Shown here piece after piece: positions 26,570-35,843 of a DNA stretch of 64,000 nucleotides (position 1 is its first letter; each line of letters opens with the position of its first letter). The notes below the pieces were generated by a model. The model saw only the letters and a list, made by a program, of their open reading frames with translations. It searched no databases and was not told where the DNA came from. The position numbers and the translations under genes were made by a program. Source of the DNA: CAVYGN01 sp963796325. Its GTDB lineage: Bacteria > Spirochaetota > Brevinematia > Brevinematales > JAOACQ01. The stretch spans positions 2,666,001-2,730,000 of the forward strand of contig CAWCLF010000001.1 in assembly GCA_963796325.1 (NCBI GenBank). Direction: 5' to 3'.

Positions 26570-29482
26570 TTATTTATCCTTTTTTCGATTAAGCATGATA
26601 GAATAACTGATGAGGTTTTTCCTGCAGAAATTTTTTGCTTCTTCCAGTCTTCGATCAATTATTTTCTTATCGCATTTAGGTTTTATCTTAAAAGATTCTA
26701 TATTCTCATTTTCAAAATAAGGATAAATATATGAAAAACCGATTTGAGCCCTTTTTAAAAACTTCATGGTATCCCTGAAATCCGCGGATGTTTCAGTCGG
26801 AAAACCGGCAATAATCTCAGTGGCCAGAAGGATACCGGGATCGACTTTCTTTATTGATTTTAATATTTTTATAAGCTTGCCGACATCGTGCCACCTGTGC
26901 ATTTTTTTTAATATCTCCGTGCTTCCGGACTGAGACGGGAGTTGGATCATCTTGATTTTCTTACGTTCGATTACAGGTAATAGATCTTTCTCATATTTAT
27001 ACAGCCAGACCGGATTGATATCTTCAAGAACGAATTGGATGTCTTCCGCTTCAGATAACATCCGATTCAATAAAATCGGAAATGTCAGATTTATATCGGT
27101 TCCATAACTTCCTATATCCATCGATGTGATCCTGAAAAGCCTGTAGCCAAGCCTGTAGCCTGTTTTAAACTCCTTGATGCACTCATCTATGCCTTTACTG
27201 TGAAGCCTGCCGATGGCATTTTTATGGGAACAATAGGTACAGTTAAAATTACAGCCTTCGCCTATACGGATAAGAAAATTATGCTCCCGGTCTTCGAATT
27301 TATTCCTGTCATAAAAAAACTCTTCTATCATTTCTTTCCTGTTGCCGATAAGCCCTATAATTTCTTCATAATTGTGTGTAGAATTCACATCCGGAATATT
27401 TCCCCACTTATAGGGAAAATCAGGAAATAGCTCGTCTATCCTTTCTATATGCCTGGTGGTCAGTATATCGCCTTTAAAAAGATCTGTCAGTCTTTCTTTG
27501 ACTATATTATATAAACAGCCCGCTACAATTAATTTCCCTTTATATTTTATTAAAACATTGATGAGTTCAAAAGATTCACGGATATTCCTGTCGATAAAAC
27601 CACATGTTACCAGTATAATATGAGTGGCCTCTTCAGGTTTTTCTGCGATTTTACAGCCATTCATATTGAAATATCTTTCTAATTTCTTATAATCGAGTGA
27701 TCTTCGGGGACAAACCAGCCCTGCGTAAATCTTCACTTTTATTTTAGTAAAATCATGCTTTTTCCATAACGCCAGCATTAAATCGCTTTCCGAGCCGCCC
27801 GGCCTGTCCGAAATGGTGCCGTCATCATACAGGAAAACTATATGAAAATCATAGAGATCGCTTTCTTTAATGCCATGGATAAGATGATATAAACCCCAAT
27901 ACCCCTTCCTTTCATTATAGGGCATGCTTATCAGGAGATTATCACAATATTTTTTTAGCTTCTGGGATATGGCTAGCCCATCCGGAATATGTTCAAGAAT
28001 TTCAAGCGCAATTATGGTATCATATCTCATATTATTCTTATCCATATATTCCACGTATTCATGAACATCATGGTTTTCGAAACGGATCCTGCCCGGCTCG
28101 CCGAATTCCTTAACGGCTAAATCTATTACGGCCTTATCATAATCGATGCCTAAATAATCAAGTCCTTCAATGCCATTTAAATATTTCGTGCCGTAACCCG
28201 ACGAACATCCTATTTCAAGTATTTTCTTGCCGGCAAAATTCTTTTTTACCCAGTCATAACGGAAATGCTCGCGCTGCGGCACAGGATCAGTTTTACCGAT
28301 TATCCTCCTCTCCCATCCGTTTCCGAACATTTCCTGCAGGGGAGAATTTCCGTTTTTCAAATCCTCAGCTCTCCTCTGCCTTTCCTTTTCATTTTTCAGG
28401 TATTCTACAGCTGTTTCTATTTCGATTTTCTTCGACATCGGGAAATATCTTGCAGCCGAATTAACATTACATTTTAAAAGCTGCAGCCATATGTCCAGAT
28501 CCGTGTTCTCGACATAATCGTTCACTACTACAACCAGGTTCCTTTTCTTCATCGAACTTAAAACCAGTTTTTTCAGGCACTTCAGGTTCTTTTTTTCCTT
28601 GAAATCTATGCCGATATACCTTAAATTCGGATTTTCAGGTTTTTCTTCCGTTTCTTCGCCTCTTAGATATTTATATGCTTTTTCCCTGGGCATGCCGAGA
28701 GCTTCAGGATACTTTGACAGGAAATATTCTATATTTTGATTATATCTTTCGATGTTTTCTTTTTTAATGACAAGATCGTTTCTGATTCCATGAGATTGAT
28801 GAAGCACCTCAAGCTTCGAATTGATAACAATCTTGACGCCTTTTTTAAACATTGAATAACCGAACTCGATATCTTCGACCCCCCATCCTTTAAAATTCTC
28901 ATCGAAACCGCCTATTTTTTCCAGCAATTTTTTCGGAACAGCCATATTACAGCTGTAAACCTGCATCCATGGCCGGTTAATGGAAGCGGCATTAAAGGAC
29001 AAAAATTGAAAAATAAGGTACCTGAATTCAAGGATATCGAGATTGCCGGAATCAAAACGGTATTTTTCGAAAATGTCACAGTTCATAATATCCCGTAAAT
29101 CGGTTTTATCGTTGAGTAAAAGCCTGTTCCCAATGACAACTATATCTTCGCTGATTGAAAAGCATCTTTCCAGTTCAAATAAGTAATCTGTTTTTACAAT
29201 AATATCCGAATCAATGAATGCGATGATATCGCCTTTGGCATTTTTCCATCCGTAATTCCTTGTCCTCGACCGGCAGGATTCCCGGCATCTTTCAAGATAA
29301 TAATATCTCAGTTTATAATTCCGGGCCGTTCCTTTAATGTACTCATAAGTATCATCGGATGACCCGTCATCTACGACAATCACTTCATAATGACCGAAAC
29401 CGGGCTGGTAATTCAGGGCCTCCAGCGTGTTCTTTAACAATATTTTATTATTGTAAGTCGGGATGACAAAACTGTATTTCAT
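26570..29482 (-). CDS. GT2 glycosyltransferase - methyltransferase - radical SAM methylthiotransferase fusion
   Basis: 970 residues. The GT2 domain (about 1-260) has VVDDGSSDDT and the metal-binding DSD in FIDSDIIV. A linker module (about 300-365) has VENTDLDIWLQL and FPMSKKI. A class I methyltransferase (about 400-560) has ILEIGCSSGYGTKYL. A MiaB/RimO-like part (about 580-960) has all three N-terminal cluster cysteines (LVCPRR, VTCGF, AGCLYN) and radical SAM CNFNCTYC near 750; no C-terminal TRAM domain follows. The GT and MT could glycosylate and methylate one substrate that is then methylthiolated. A tRNA role seems unlikely in this setting but is not excluded. Confidence 0.85.
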   Translation of the reverse strand: MKYSFVIPTYNNKILLKNTLEALNYQPGFGHYEVIVVDDGSSDDTYEYIKGTARNYKLRYYYLERCRESCRSRTRNYGWKNAKGDIIAFIDSDIIVKTDYLFELERCFSISEDIVVIGNRLLLNDKTDLRDIMNCDIFEKYRFDSGNLDILEFRYLIFQFLSFNAASINRPWMQVYSCNMAVPKKLLEKIGGFDENFKGWGVEDIEFGYSMFKKGVKIVINSKLEVLHQSHGIRNDLVIKKENIERYNQNIEYFLSKYPEALGMPREKAYKYLRGEETEEKPENPNLRYIGIDFKEKKNLKCLKKLVLSSMKKRNLVVVVNDYVENTDLDIWLQLLKCNVNSAARYFPMSKKIEIETAVEYLKNEKERQRRAEDLKNGNSPLQEMFGNGWERRIIGKTDPVPQREHFRYDWVKKNFAGKKILEIGCSSGYGTKYLNGIEGLDYLGIDYDKAVIDLAVKEFGEPGRIRFENHDVHEYVEYMDKNNMRYDTIIALEILEHIPDGLAISQKLKKYCDNLLISMPYNERKGYWGLYHLIHGIKESDLYDFHIVFLYDDGTISDRPGGSESDLMLALWKKHDFTKIKVKIYAGLVCPRRSLDYKKLERYFNMNGCKIAEKPEEATHIILVTCGFIDRNIRESFELINVLIKYKGKLIVAGCLYNIVKERLTDLFKGDILTTRHIERIDELFPDFPYKWGNIPDVNSTHNYEEIIGLIGNRKEMIEEFFYDRNKFEDREHNFLIRIGEGCNFNCTYCSHKNAIGRLHSKGIDECIKEFKTGYRLGYRLFRITSMDIGSYGTDINLTFPILLNRMLSEAEDIQFVLEDINPVWLYKYEKDLLPVIERKKIKMIQLPSQSGSTEILKKMHRWHDVGKLIKILKSIKKVDPGILLATEIIAGFPTETSADFRDTMKFLKRAQIGFSYIYPYFENENIESFKIKPKCDKKIIDRRLEEAKNFCRKNLISYSIMLNRKKDK

Positions 29483-29498
29483 ACTTTTCCTCTTTATT

Positions 29499-31169
29499 TC
29501 AGATTATAAAAACGATCTTCAGGCCATGCCCGGCCGTTTTATTTATCTCATCCCTGATTTTCTGCAGGGACTTATAGCCGGGGTGCCCGGGGTTGCCTAT
29601 ATCACGCCGCCGGTATGCCCCGGGCTTGTAGGATCCCCAATTTCTGAGCCTTTCAAAGGAAACCAGATCGAACGAGAACCGGCGCGCCAGTTCCACCATT
29701 CCCGGCATTTCCCTGTAATTATTTGCCTGATAGGTAAAATACGCTTTAAGATGCCTGATTCTTCCGCTGTTTCGCAGTTCTTTTACAAAGGCAAGGTTTT
29801 TAAGAAGGGTTTTAAAAGATCCTCCCTTTCGATTCTTTTCATATGTCGCAGCAGTTGCCCCGTCGATCGATATAATCATCATGCTTGTAAGGCTTTTTAA
29901 ATCTTCAGGCAATTTCTCCCATAGTTCCGGAGACAGTTTCAGTCCGTTTGTATTGATCTCTATTTCTTCGAGGGCCGGAAAATCTTTTTTCCGGAAATTC
30001 ATCATCCATTCAAGATATAAGGGGCTGAAGAAAGGTTCACCCATGCCGGCGATATAAATGGCTTTCAAATTTTTATTGACGTCCTTTATCGAATCAATAA
30101 TCTCCGACCGGGTCTGGCGGGAAATATTCGGGAGGAGATGCCGGTTGCATGACGGACAGCTGAGGTCGCAGATTGTGTCAATGGAGATATTGACAAAGCC
30201 CGGCATTTCCGAGTACCATAGGGCTTTGCCTTCAATAAAATCGGCAATGCCCGGATAAAATGTCCGCATCTCATAAAGTGTCAGCAGGTTTACCCTCTCG
30301 CCCCTGACAAGAGGGCAGCAGTCCAGCCGGCAATGCCTGTATGAACCGTCCCGGATCGATTCCCGGACCCTTTGAAAGGCCTCGCTTTTCCAGGCCTTGA
30401 CAAGGTCCTTTCCGGCTTCCAGGGGGACATTGTTTAATCCTTCCACTCCCATAAGCCAGCTGCAGCAATATATTCCATTGGAGGTAAGATGAAGATTCAT
30501 GAAAGGATAAGTGCAGTAGAGTTTTTCTTCCCCTTTTCTTACAAGCCCGAGAAGCTCGGAAGTTACCGGGTTCACTACTGTCAAAGAAGCTTCCCGGCCG
30601 CTGATATAACTGGTTTCCTCATTACTCATGCTGTAATACTTTTTCAAATCTTCCGATGATATAAGGGCCGGGTATGAACCGGACCGTGTTATATTCAGGA
30701 TCCTGACTTTGCTCCCGGCCGAAGAGTTCCTTGCACCGAGAAGATCTCCAGCCTTTGACAGGACACGCAGTAATTTGTACCTGGGTATGCCGCATTCGAA
30801 CTTATGGATTATCCTCCGTATCGCGTCCCTTTTTCGCTCCGGCAGTTTGGATATTTTATTGTTTAAATAAGAATTTTCTGCCAGGCGGTCCCGGTCAAGC
30901 TTCATTGAAAACTCAAACATCAGCTTTTTATCCTGACCTGTGAGGAAACCGTCGAAGGCGTCGGAGGAGTAAAGATCGGGCACGATCACGGCGAAACCCT
31001 GTTTTGCGAATTGATCGGCCAGGCTTTTGACATGACCGTTAAGCCCCCATATTTCATGAGCTATGACAAGGGATTTACATGAGGGTTTCCCGGCCTGCAA
31101 CGCATAATAGGCCCTGACCTCGCCTTCATCGACCATATATATGATCATTTGACCGGTTGTCTCTGTCAT
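29499..31169 (-). CDS. Radical SAM/twitch protein with DLH-like N-terminus, paralogue A
   Basis: 556 residues. Residues about 20-75 look like the first third of dienelactone hydrolase (SLVIAHEIWGLNGHV and PDLYSSDAFDG), without the catalytic Cys/Asp/His part. A middle region follows, then a SPASM/twitch-like segment (about 240-295: YCCSW, WKSEAFQRVRESI, CRLDCCP) that precedes the radical SAM core (CDLSCPSC near 335, then GMGEPFFSP, NTNGLKL and SIDGA). SPASM before the core is the order of twitch-type radical SAM proteins. Probably modifies a peptide or sugar in the operon's pathway. It is nearly identical to paralogue B at both ends. Confidence 0.82.
   Translation of the reverse strand: MTETTGQMIIYMVDEGEVRAYYALQAGKPSCKSLVIAHEIWGLNGHVKSLADQFAKQGFAVIVPDLYSSDAFDGFLTGQDKKLMFEFSMKLDRDRLAENSYLNNKISKLPERKRDAIRRIIHKFECGIPRYKLLRVLSKAGDLLGARNSSAGSKVRILNITRSGSYPALISSEDLKKYYSMSNEETSYISGREASLTVVNPVTSELLGLVRKGEEKLYCTYPFMNLHLTSNGIYCCSWLMGVEGLNNVPLEAGKDLVKAWKSEAFQRVRESIRDGSYRHCRLDCCPLVRGERVNLLTLYEMRTFYPGIADFIEGKALWYSEMPGFVNISIDTICDLSCPSCNRHLLPNISRQTRSEIIDSIKDVNKNLKAIYIAGMGEPFFSPLYLEWMMNFRKKDFPALEEIEINTNGLKLSPELWEKLPEDLKSLTSMMIISIDGATAATYEKNRKGGSFKTLLKNLAFVKELRNSGRIRHLKAYFTYQANNYREMPGMVELARRFSFDLVSFERLRNWGSYKPGAYRRRDIGNPGHPGYKSLQKIRDEINKTAGHGLKIVFII
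29500..30170. repeat. 671-bp direct repeat, copy 1
   Basis: Matches 31184-31854 with no difference found by eye (constant offset 1,684). It covers the 3' half (radical SAM core) of paralogue A. Identity stops sharply at GAGGTCGCA. Confidence 0.85.
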
Positions 31170-31182
31170 AATTACCGCCTGA

Positions 31183-32844
31183 TCAGATTATAAAAACGAT
31201 CTTCAGGCCATGCCCGGCCGTTTTATTTATCTCATCCCTGATTTTCTGCAGGGACTTATAGCCGGGGTGCCCGGGGTTGCCTATATCACGCCGCCGGTAT
31301 GCCCCGGGCTTGTAGGATCCCCAATTTCTGAGCCTTTCAAAGGAAACCAGATCGAACGAGAACCGGCGCGCCAGTTCCACCATTCCCGGCATTTCCCTGT
31401 AATTATTTGCCTGATAGGTAAAATACGCTTTAAGATGCCTGATTCTTCCGCTGTTTCGCAGTTCTTTTACAAAGGCAAGGTTTTTAAGAAGGGTTTTAAA
31501 AGATCCTCCCTTTCGATTCTTTTCATATGTCGCAGCAGTTGCCCCGTCGATCGATATAATCATCATGCTTGTAAGGCTTTTTAAATCTTCAGGCAATTTC
31601 TCCCATAGTTCCGGAGACAGTTTCAGTCCGTTTGTATTGATCTCTATTTCTTCGAGGGCCGGAAAATCTTTTTTCCGGAAATTCATCATCCATTCAAGAT
31701 ATAAGGGGCTGAAGAAAGGTTCACCCATGCCGGCGATATAAATGGCTTTCAAATTTTTATTGACGTCCTTTATCGAATCAATAATCTCCGACCGGGTCTG
31801 GCGGGAAATATTCGGGAGGAGATGCCGGTTGCATGACGGACAGCTGAGGTCGCACACGGAGTCGACCGCTAAATGTGCAAAAATTGGCATTCCAGAATAC
31901 TGCAACACCCTGCCTTCAATATAATCCGCGATATCAGGATACAGGCCGCGCATCTCTTCGATAGTCAGCAGGTTTGCCCTCTTCCCTCTGACAAGAGGGC
32001 AGCAGTCCAGCCGGCAATGCCTGTATGAACCGTCCCTGATCGATTCCCGGACCCTTTGAAAGGCCTCGCTTTTCCAGGCCTTGACAAGGTCCTTCCCGGC
32101 TTCCAGGGGGACATTGTTTAATCCTTCCATGTCATATATCCAGCAGCAGCAGTTAATTCCATCTGCGTTAAGGTCCAGATTCAGGAAGGGAATGATGCAG
32201 TATAACTTTTCTTCCCCTTTTCTTAAAAGTCCGAGAAGCTCCGGAGTTACAGGGTTGTGTTCTTTTAAAAAATTCACCTGGGCGTTGTTTTCTTCATAAC
32301 GCATATTGTAAAAAAATTTAATATCTTCCTGTGATATAAGGGCCGGGTATGGGCCTGCCGGTGCGACATTTATAAGCCTCACTTTTATCCCGGCTGATAA
32401 GTTCCGGTCGGCAATATGATATGCGGCCTTGGACAAAACACACAGTAATTTGTACCTGGGTATGCCGCATTCGAACTTATGGATTATCCTCCGTATCGCG
32501 TCCCTTTTTCGCTCCGGCAGTTTGGATATTTTATTGTTTAAATAAGAATTTTCTGCCAGGCGGTCCCGGTCAAGCTTCATTGAAAACTCAAACATCAGCT
32601 TTTTATCCTGACCTGTGAGGAAACCGTCGAAGGCGTCGGAGGAGTAAAGATCGGGCACGATCACGGCGAAACCCTGTTTTGCGAATTGATCGGCCAGGCT
32701 TTTGACATGACCGTTAAGCCCCCATATTTCATGAACTATGACAAGGGATTTACATGAGGGTTTCCCGGCCTGCAACACATAATAGGCCCTGATATCTCTT
32801 TCTTCGACTGTATATGTGAACATTTCACAGGTTATCTCCGCCAT
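31183..32844 (-). CDS. Radical SAM/twitch protein with DLH-like N-terminus, paralogue B
   Basis: 553 residues, same layout as paralogue A: DLH-like start, twitch cysteines (NCCCW, CRLDCCP) and radical SAM CDLSCPSC. From the cluster motif to the C-terminus it is identical in sequence to A, and the N-terminal 110 residues differ at only a few places. The region around 150-240 and the patch before the radical SAM core differ clearly. An AGGAGG ribosome site precedes the ATG. Sits 13 bases upstream of A in the operon. Confidence 0.82.
   Translation of the reverse strand: MAEITCEMFTYTVEERDIRAYYVLQAGKPSCKSLVIVHEIWGLNGHVKSLADQFAKQGFAVIVPDLYSSDAFDGFLTGQDKKLMFEFSMKLDRDRLAENSYLNNKISKLPERKRDAIRRIIHKFECGIPRYKLLCVLSKAAYHIADRNLSAGIKVRLINVAPAGPYPALISQEDIKFFYNMRYEENNAQVNFLKEHNPVTPELLGLLRKGEEKLYCIIPFLNLDLNADGINCCCWIYDMEGLNNVPLEAGKDLVKAWKSEAFQRVRESIRDGSYRHCRLDCCPLVRGKRANLLTIEEMRGLYPDIADYIEGRVLQYSGMPIFAHLAVDSVCDLSCPSCNRHLLPNISRQTRSEIIDSIKDVNKNLKAIYIAGMGEPFFSPLYLEWMMNFRKKDFPALEEIEINTNGLKLSPELWEKLPEDLKSLTSMMIISIDGATAATYEKNRKGGSFKTLLKNLAFVKELRNSGRIRHLKAYFTYQANNYREMPGMVELARRFSFDLVSFERLRNWGSYKPGAYRRRDIGNPGHPGYKSLQKIRDEINKTAGHGLKIVFII
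31184..31854. repeat. 671-bp direct repeat, copy 2
   Basis: Second copy of the 29500-30170 block. Two further shared blocks (30768-31116 with 32443-32791, and about 30305-30445 with 31988-32128, each with a few mismatches) lie between diverged segments. Confidence 0.85.
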
Positions 32845-32856
32845 GCCAGCCTCCTT

Positions 32857-34473
32857 TCAGCTCATAAACATAATCAGGGGATTCCGATTTGTTATTATTG
32901 AATTTTTTATCTCATTTAGTGACTTGAAACCGGGGTGCTCAGGGCTTCCTATATCACGACGCCTGTACGCTTCAGGATTGTAAGTTCCCCAGTTTTTCAG
33001 CCTTTCAAAGAAAACCAGGTCGAAAGAGAACCGCCGCACCAGTTCCACTATTCCGGGCATTTCCCTGTAATTATTTGCCTGATAGGTAAAATACGCCCTG
33101 AGATGCCTGATTCTACCGCTTTCACGCAGTTCTTTAAAAAATGCCATGTTTTCAAGAAGGGTTTTTAAAGATCCTCCCTTTCTATTTTTCTTATATGTCT
33201 CCTCTGTCGCCCCGTCAATCGAAATAGTAAGCCAGGTAACTACTTTTCTAAATCCGGCCGGTAATTTCTCCCATAATAGGGAGTTGAGTTTAAGACCGTT
33301 AGTATTGATTTTTATTTCTTCGAGGGCTGGAAAATCTTTTTTCCGGAAATTCATCATCCAATCCAGGTATGCCGGGCTGAAGAACGGGTCCCCCATGCCG
33401 GCAAGAAATATTGTTTTTAAATTTTTATTTACAGTCTTTATAGAATTGATGATCTCCGACTTGATCGGGCGGGGAATATTTGGTAAAAGAAGCCGGTTGC
33501 ATGAAGGGCAGCTGAGGTTGCAGGTCGTATCAAGGGATATATTGAGAAATCCGGGCATACCGGAATACTGCAATACCCTGCCCTTAATATAATCCGCGAT
33601 ATCCGGATGCCGGCTGCGCATTTCTTCGATGGTCAGCAGGTTTGTCCTCTCCCCCCTGACAAGAGGGCAGCTGTCCAGACGGCAATGCCTGTATGAACCG
33701 TCCCGGATCGATTCCCGGACCCTTTGAAATGCCTCGCTTTTCCAGGCTCTGGCAAGGTCTTTCCCGGCCTCAAGCGGGACGTTGTTAAATCCTTTCATAT
33801 CCGATATCCAGCAGCAGCATTTAATTCCGTCTGCATTCAGGTGAAGATTCATGAAGGGAAAAGTGCAGTACAGCTGTTCTTCCCCTTTTCTTACAAGTCC
33901 GAGGAGCTCCTGATTTACTGGGTTTATCTCTTTCAATAATGCTTCCTGGTCATTTTCATACCTTTCTTCATAGAGGATTTTGTAAAACATTTTTATATCT
34001 TCAGATGATATCAGGGCCGGGTATGGGCCGGTCGGTGATACGTTTATGAGCCTTACTTTCCCACCTGCCGCGATGCCCCGGGTTTTAAAAAAATCCGCAG
34101 CTTTTAAAAGCTCATGAAGCAATTTATCGCCTGATAAGCCCCTGACGATTTTCAGAATTATTCTCCGTACCTCATTCATTCTTTTGGGACCGGCATGGTC
34201 AAGCATCTTTGGAAAATCACGTATCTCTTTTTTTTCAATGCTTGCGAGAAGCCCGTCGAAGGCGGCGGAGGAGTAAAGATCGGGCACGATCACCGAGAAG
34301 CCCTGTTTTGCGAATTGATCTGCCAGTCCTTTTATATAACTGTTAAGCCCCCATATTTCATGAACTATAACAAGCGCTCTACCGGGGGTTCTCCCGGCCT
34401 GTTCCGCAAAATAGGCCCTGACATCGCCATTAATCCCCGCGTAGGTGATCATTTCTCTATTTATATCCTCCAT
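32857..34473 (-). CDS. Radical SAM/twitch protein with DLH-like N-terminus, paralogue C
   Basis: 538 residues from the ATG at 34473. GGAGG sits 5 bases upstream, and the stop of the TolC gene lies 2 bases before it; the frame also opens further upstream inside that gene. Same modules as A and B but diverged throughout: HEIWGLNSYI, PDLYSSAAFDG, CCCW, CRLDSCP (one twitch Cys replaced by Ser) and radical SAM CNLSCPSC. It is the first and probably oldest copy of the tandem triplet. Confidence 0.82.
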   Translation of the reverse strand: MEDINREMITYAGINGDVRAYFAEQAGRTPGRALVIVHEIWGLNSYIKGLADQFAKQGFSVIVPDLYSSAAFDGLLASIEKKEIRDFPKMLDHAGPKRMNEVRRIILKIVRGLSGDKLLHELLKAADFFKTRGIAAGGKVRLINVSPTGPYPALISSEDIKMFYKILYEERYENDQEALLKEINPVNQELLGLVRKGEEQLYCTFPFMNLHLNADGIKCCCWISDMKGFNNVPLEAGKDLARAWKSEAFQRVRESIRDGSYRHCRLDSCPLVRGERTNLLTIEEMRSRHPDIADYIKGRVLQYSGMPGFLNISLDTTCNLSCPSCNRLLLPNIPRPIKSEIINSIKTVNKNLKTIFLAGMGDPFFSPAYLDWMMNFRKKDFPALEEIKINTNGLKLNSLLWEKLPAGFRKVVTWLTISIDGATEETYKKNRKGGSLKTLLENMAFFKELRESGRIRHLRAYFTYQANNYREMPGIVELVRRFSFDLVFFERLKNWGTYNPEAYRRRDIGSPEHPGFKSLNEIKNSIITNRNPLIMFMS

Positions 34474-34475
34474 GC

Positions 34476-35834
34476 TTACCTCCATCGATCTTCCGTCCAA
34501 TAAAATGATTGGAACCTCCAGACCAGGCAATTATAGTCATATATAGCGCGGAGGTTAGAGACCTCGGATTCTATTTTTTGTATCTTCGCATCAAGCATGT
34601 CTTTAGCGGTCTTGCTGCCGTTCGTATACTGTGTTTCGATGTTTTTATAATTCAGTAATGACAATACCATATTATTTGAAGAAGCGTAGATATTCAGTTT
34701 CAATTCCTGGAGCCTGTTCAAGGTTTCTTCTCTATTAGCCTCCAGGTCAAGTATCTCATAATTCCAGTCAGCTTTATGTTTTTTTAAGTCCCAGTAGGCT
34801 TTCCGACTGTTCAGGAAAGTATTGTTATCATCCATAATATGGAGGGAGCTTTTCCCGGCAATATCATAATAGGATAATTCCGGGGAATAAGCAGAGCCTG
34901 GGGTAACTGATACGGATAAATCATCCGAGAGCGGAAAATAAGCCTTAATTTCCACTCCAAGCATGAGCTGATTCTGATATCCGGAATAATACGGATAGTT
35001 TCCCAGGAGATCGGATTGGAGGGAATCCCAGTAGATGCTCGAATTAAGATCTATTTTCCAGCCCAGTGAGGCGCTGTTTTTTTTATAATAAAGGCTGATA
35101 ATTTCTTTTTGAAGATTCAGACTGGCTATCCGGCAGTCCTTAAATGACGGGTCTTTCAGGTCAATACTATCATCCTGACTCAGGTCGCCTTCCAGGTTAT
35201 CGAAATTCGAATATAGAATATAATTTTTCAGGAGGTCTTTTTTTTGCTCAAGGTCGTTAAGTTCATGCTTCAGCTGGAATTCGGAAACCACGTAATAATA
35301 TTCGGCAGATTTATATGCGAGTCCGTCTATAAGTTTTTGTCCGAATAAAATCTCTGCTTTTTCCTTTTCATGTCCGGCCTGCTCCAGGTTCCTTCTCCTC
35401 AATTCAAGCAAGTTTTGATTTAGAATTATGTCGTAGAAATAGCTTTTAACCCTGAATATCACATCCGTTATCCTCATCCTGTAATCAAGCTCCATGAGTT
35501 TCAGCCGGTTATTTTCCTCCTCGATTTCAAAATTCTTGAAACCACCGTCATATATAGGATAGTTCATTGATACCCCGGTGGTCAGATCGTTTGTATAGAT
35601 GCCACTATTCGAACAGGCTGCCTTGCTGTAACCGAAATCTATGGAAAACTCGGGTGATAATGCATGAAGTTTGCTCTCTACTATACTTTTTTGCAGAATT
35701 ATCAGATTGGACATAACGGACAGATCCTCCCTGTTATTCAGGGCCATTGATATTGCCGATTCCAGGTCTAAAGGAAAGAAAACTCCTGGCGCTGTCAAGA
35801 TAATAATGATGATCACTGTTTTTATTTTTCTCAT
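34476..35834 (-). CDS. TolC-family outer-membrane channel
   Basis: 452 residues with a signal peptide (MRKIKTVIIIIILTAPG) and the TolC/OEP pattern: LDLESAISMALNNREDL at the start, long amphipathic helices, and repeated strand segments. It would form the outer-membrane duct of the export system with the HlyD adaptor and ABC exporter encoded just upstream (9 and about 1,000 bases). It also shows that the host has an outer membrane. Confidence 0.88.
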   Translation of the reverse strand: MRKIKTVIIIIILTAPGVFFPLDLESAISMALNNREDLSVMSNLIILQKSIVESKLHALSPEFSIDFGYSKAACSNSGIYTNDLTTGVSMNYPIYDGGFKNFEIEEENNRLKLMELDYRMRITDVIFRVKSYFYDIILNQNLLELRRRNLEQAGHEKEKAEILFGQKLIDGLAYKSAEYYYVVSEFQLKHELNDLEQKKDLLKNYILYSNFDNLEGDLSQDDSIDLKDPSFKDCRIASLNLQKEIISLYYKKNSASLGWKIDLNSSIYWDSLQSDLLGNYPYYSGYQNQLMLGVEIKAYFPLSDDLSVSVTPGSAYSPELSYYDIAGKSSLHIMDDNNTFLNSRKAYWDLKKHKADWNYEILDLEANREETLNRLQELKLNIYASSNNMVLSLLNYKNIETQYTNGSKTAKDMLDAKIQKIESEVSNLRAIYDYNCLVWRFQSFYWTEDRWR

Positions 35835-35843
35835 AAAATACCT

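Noticed and set aside
29499..34473. Reading the N-terminal DLH-like parts as complete hydrolases
   Set aside because: Only the first strands are present; the nucleophile elbow and the His of the triad are missing.
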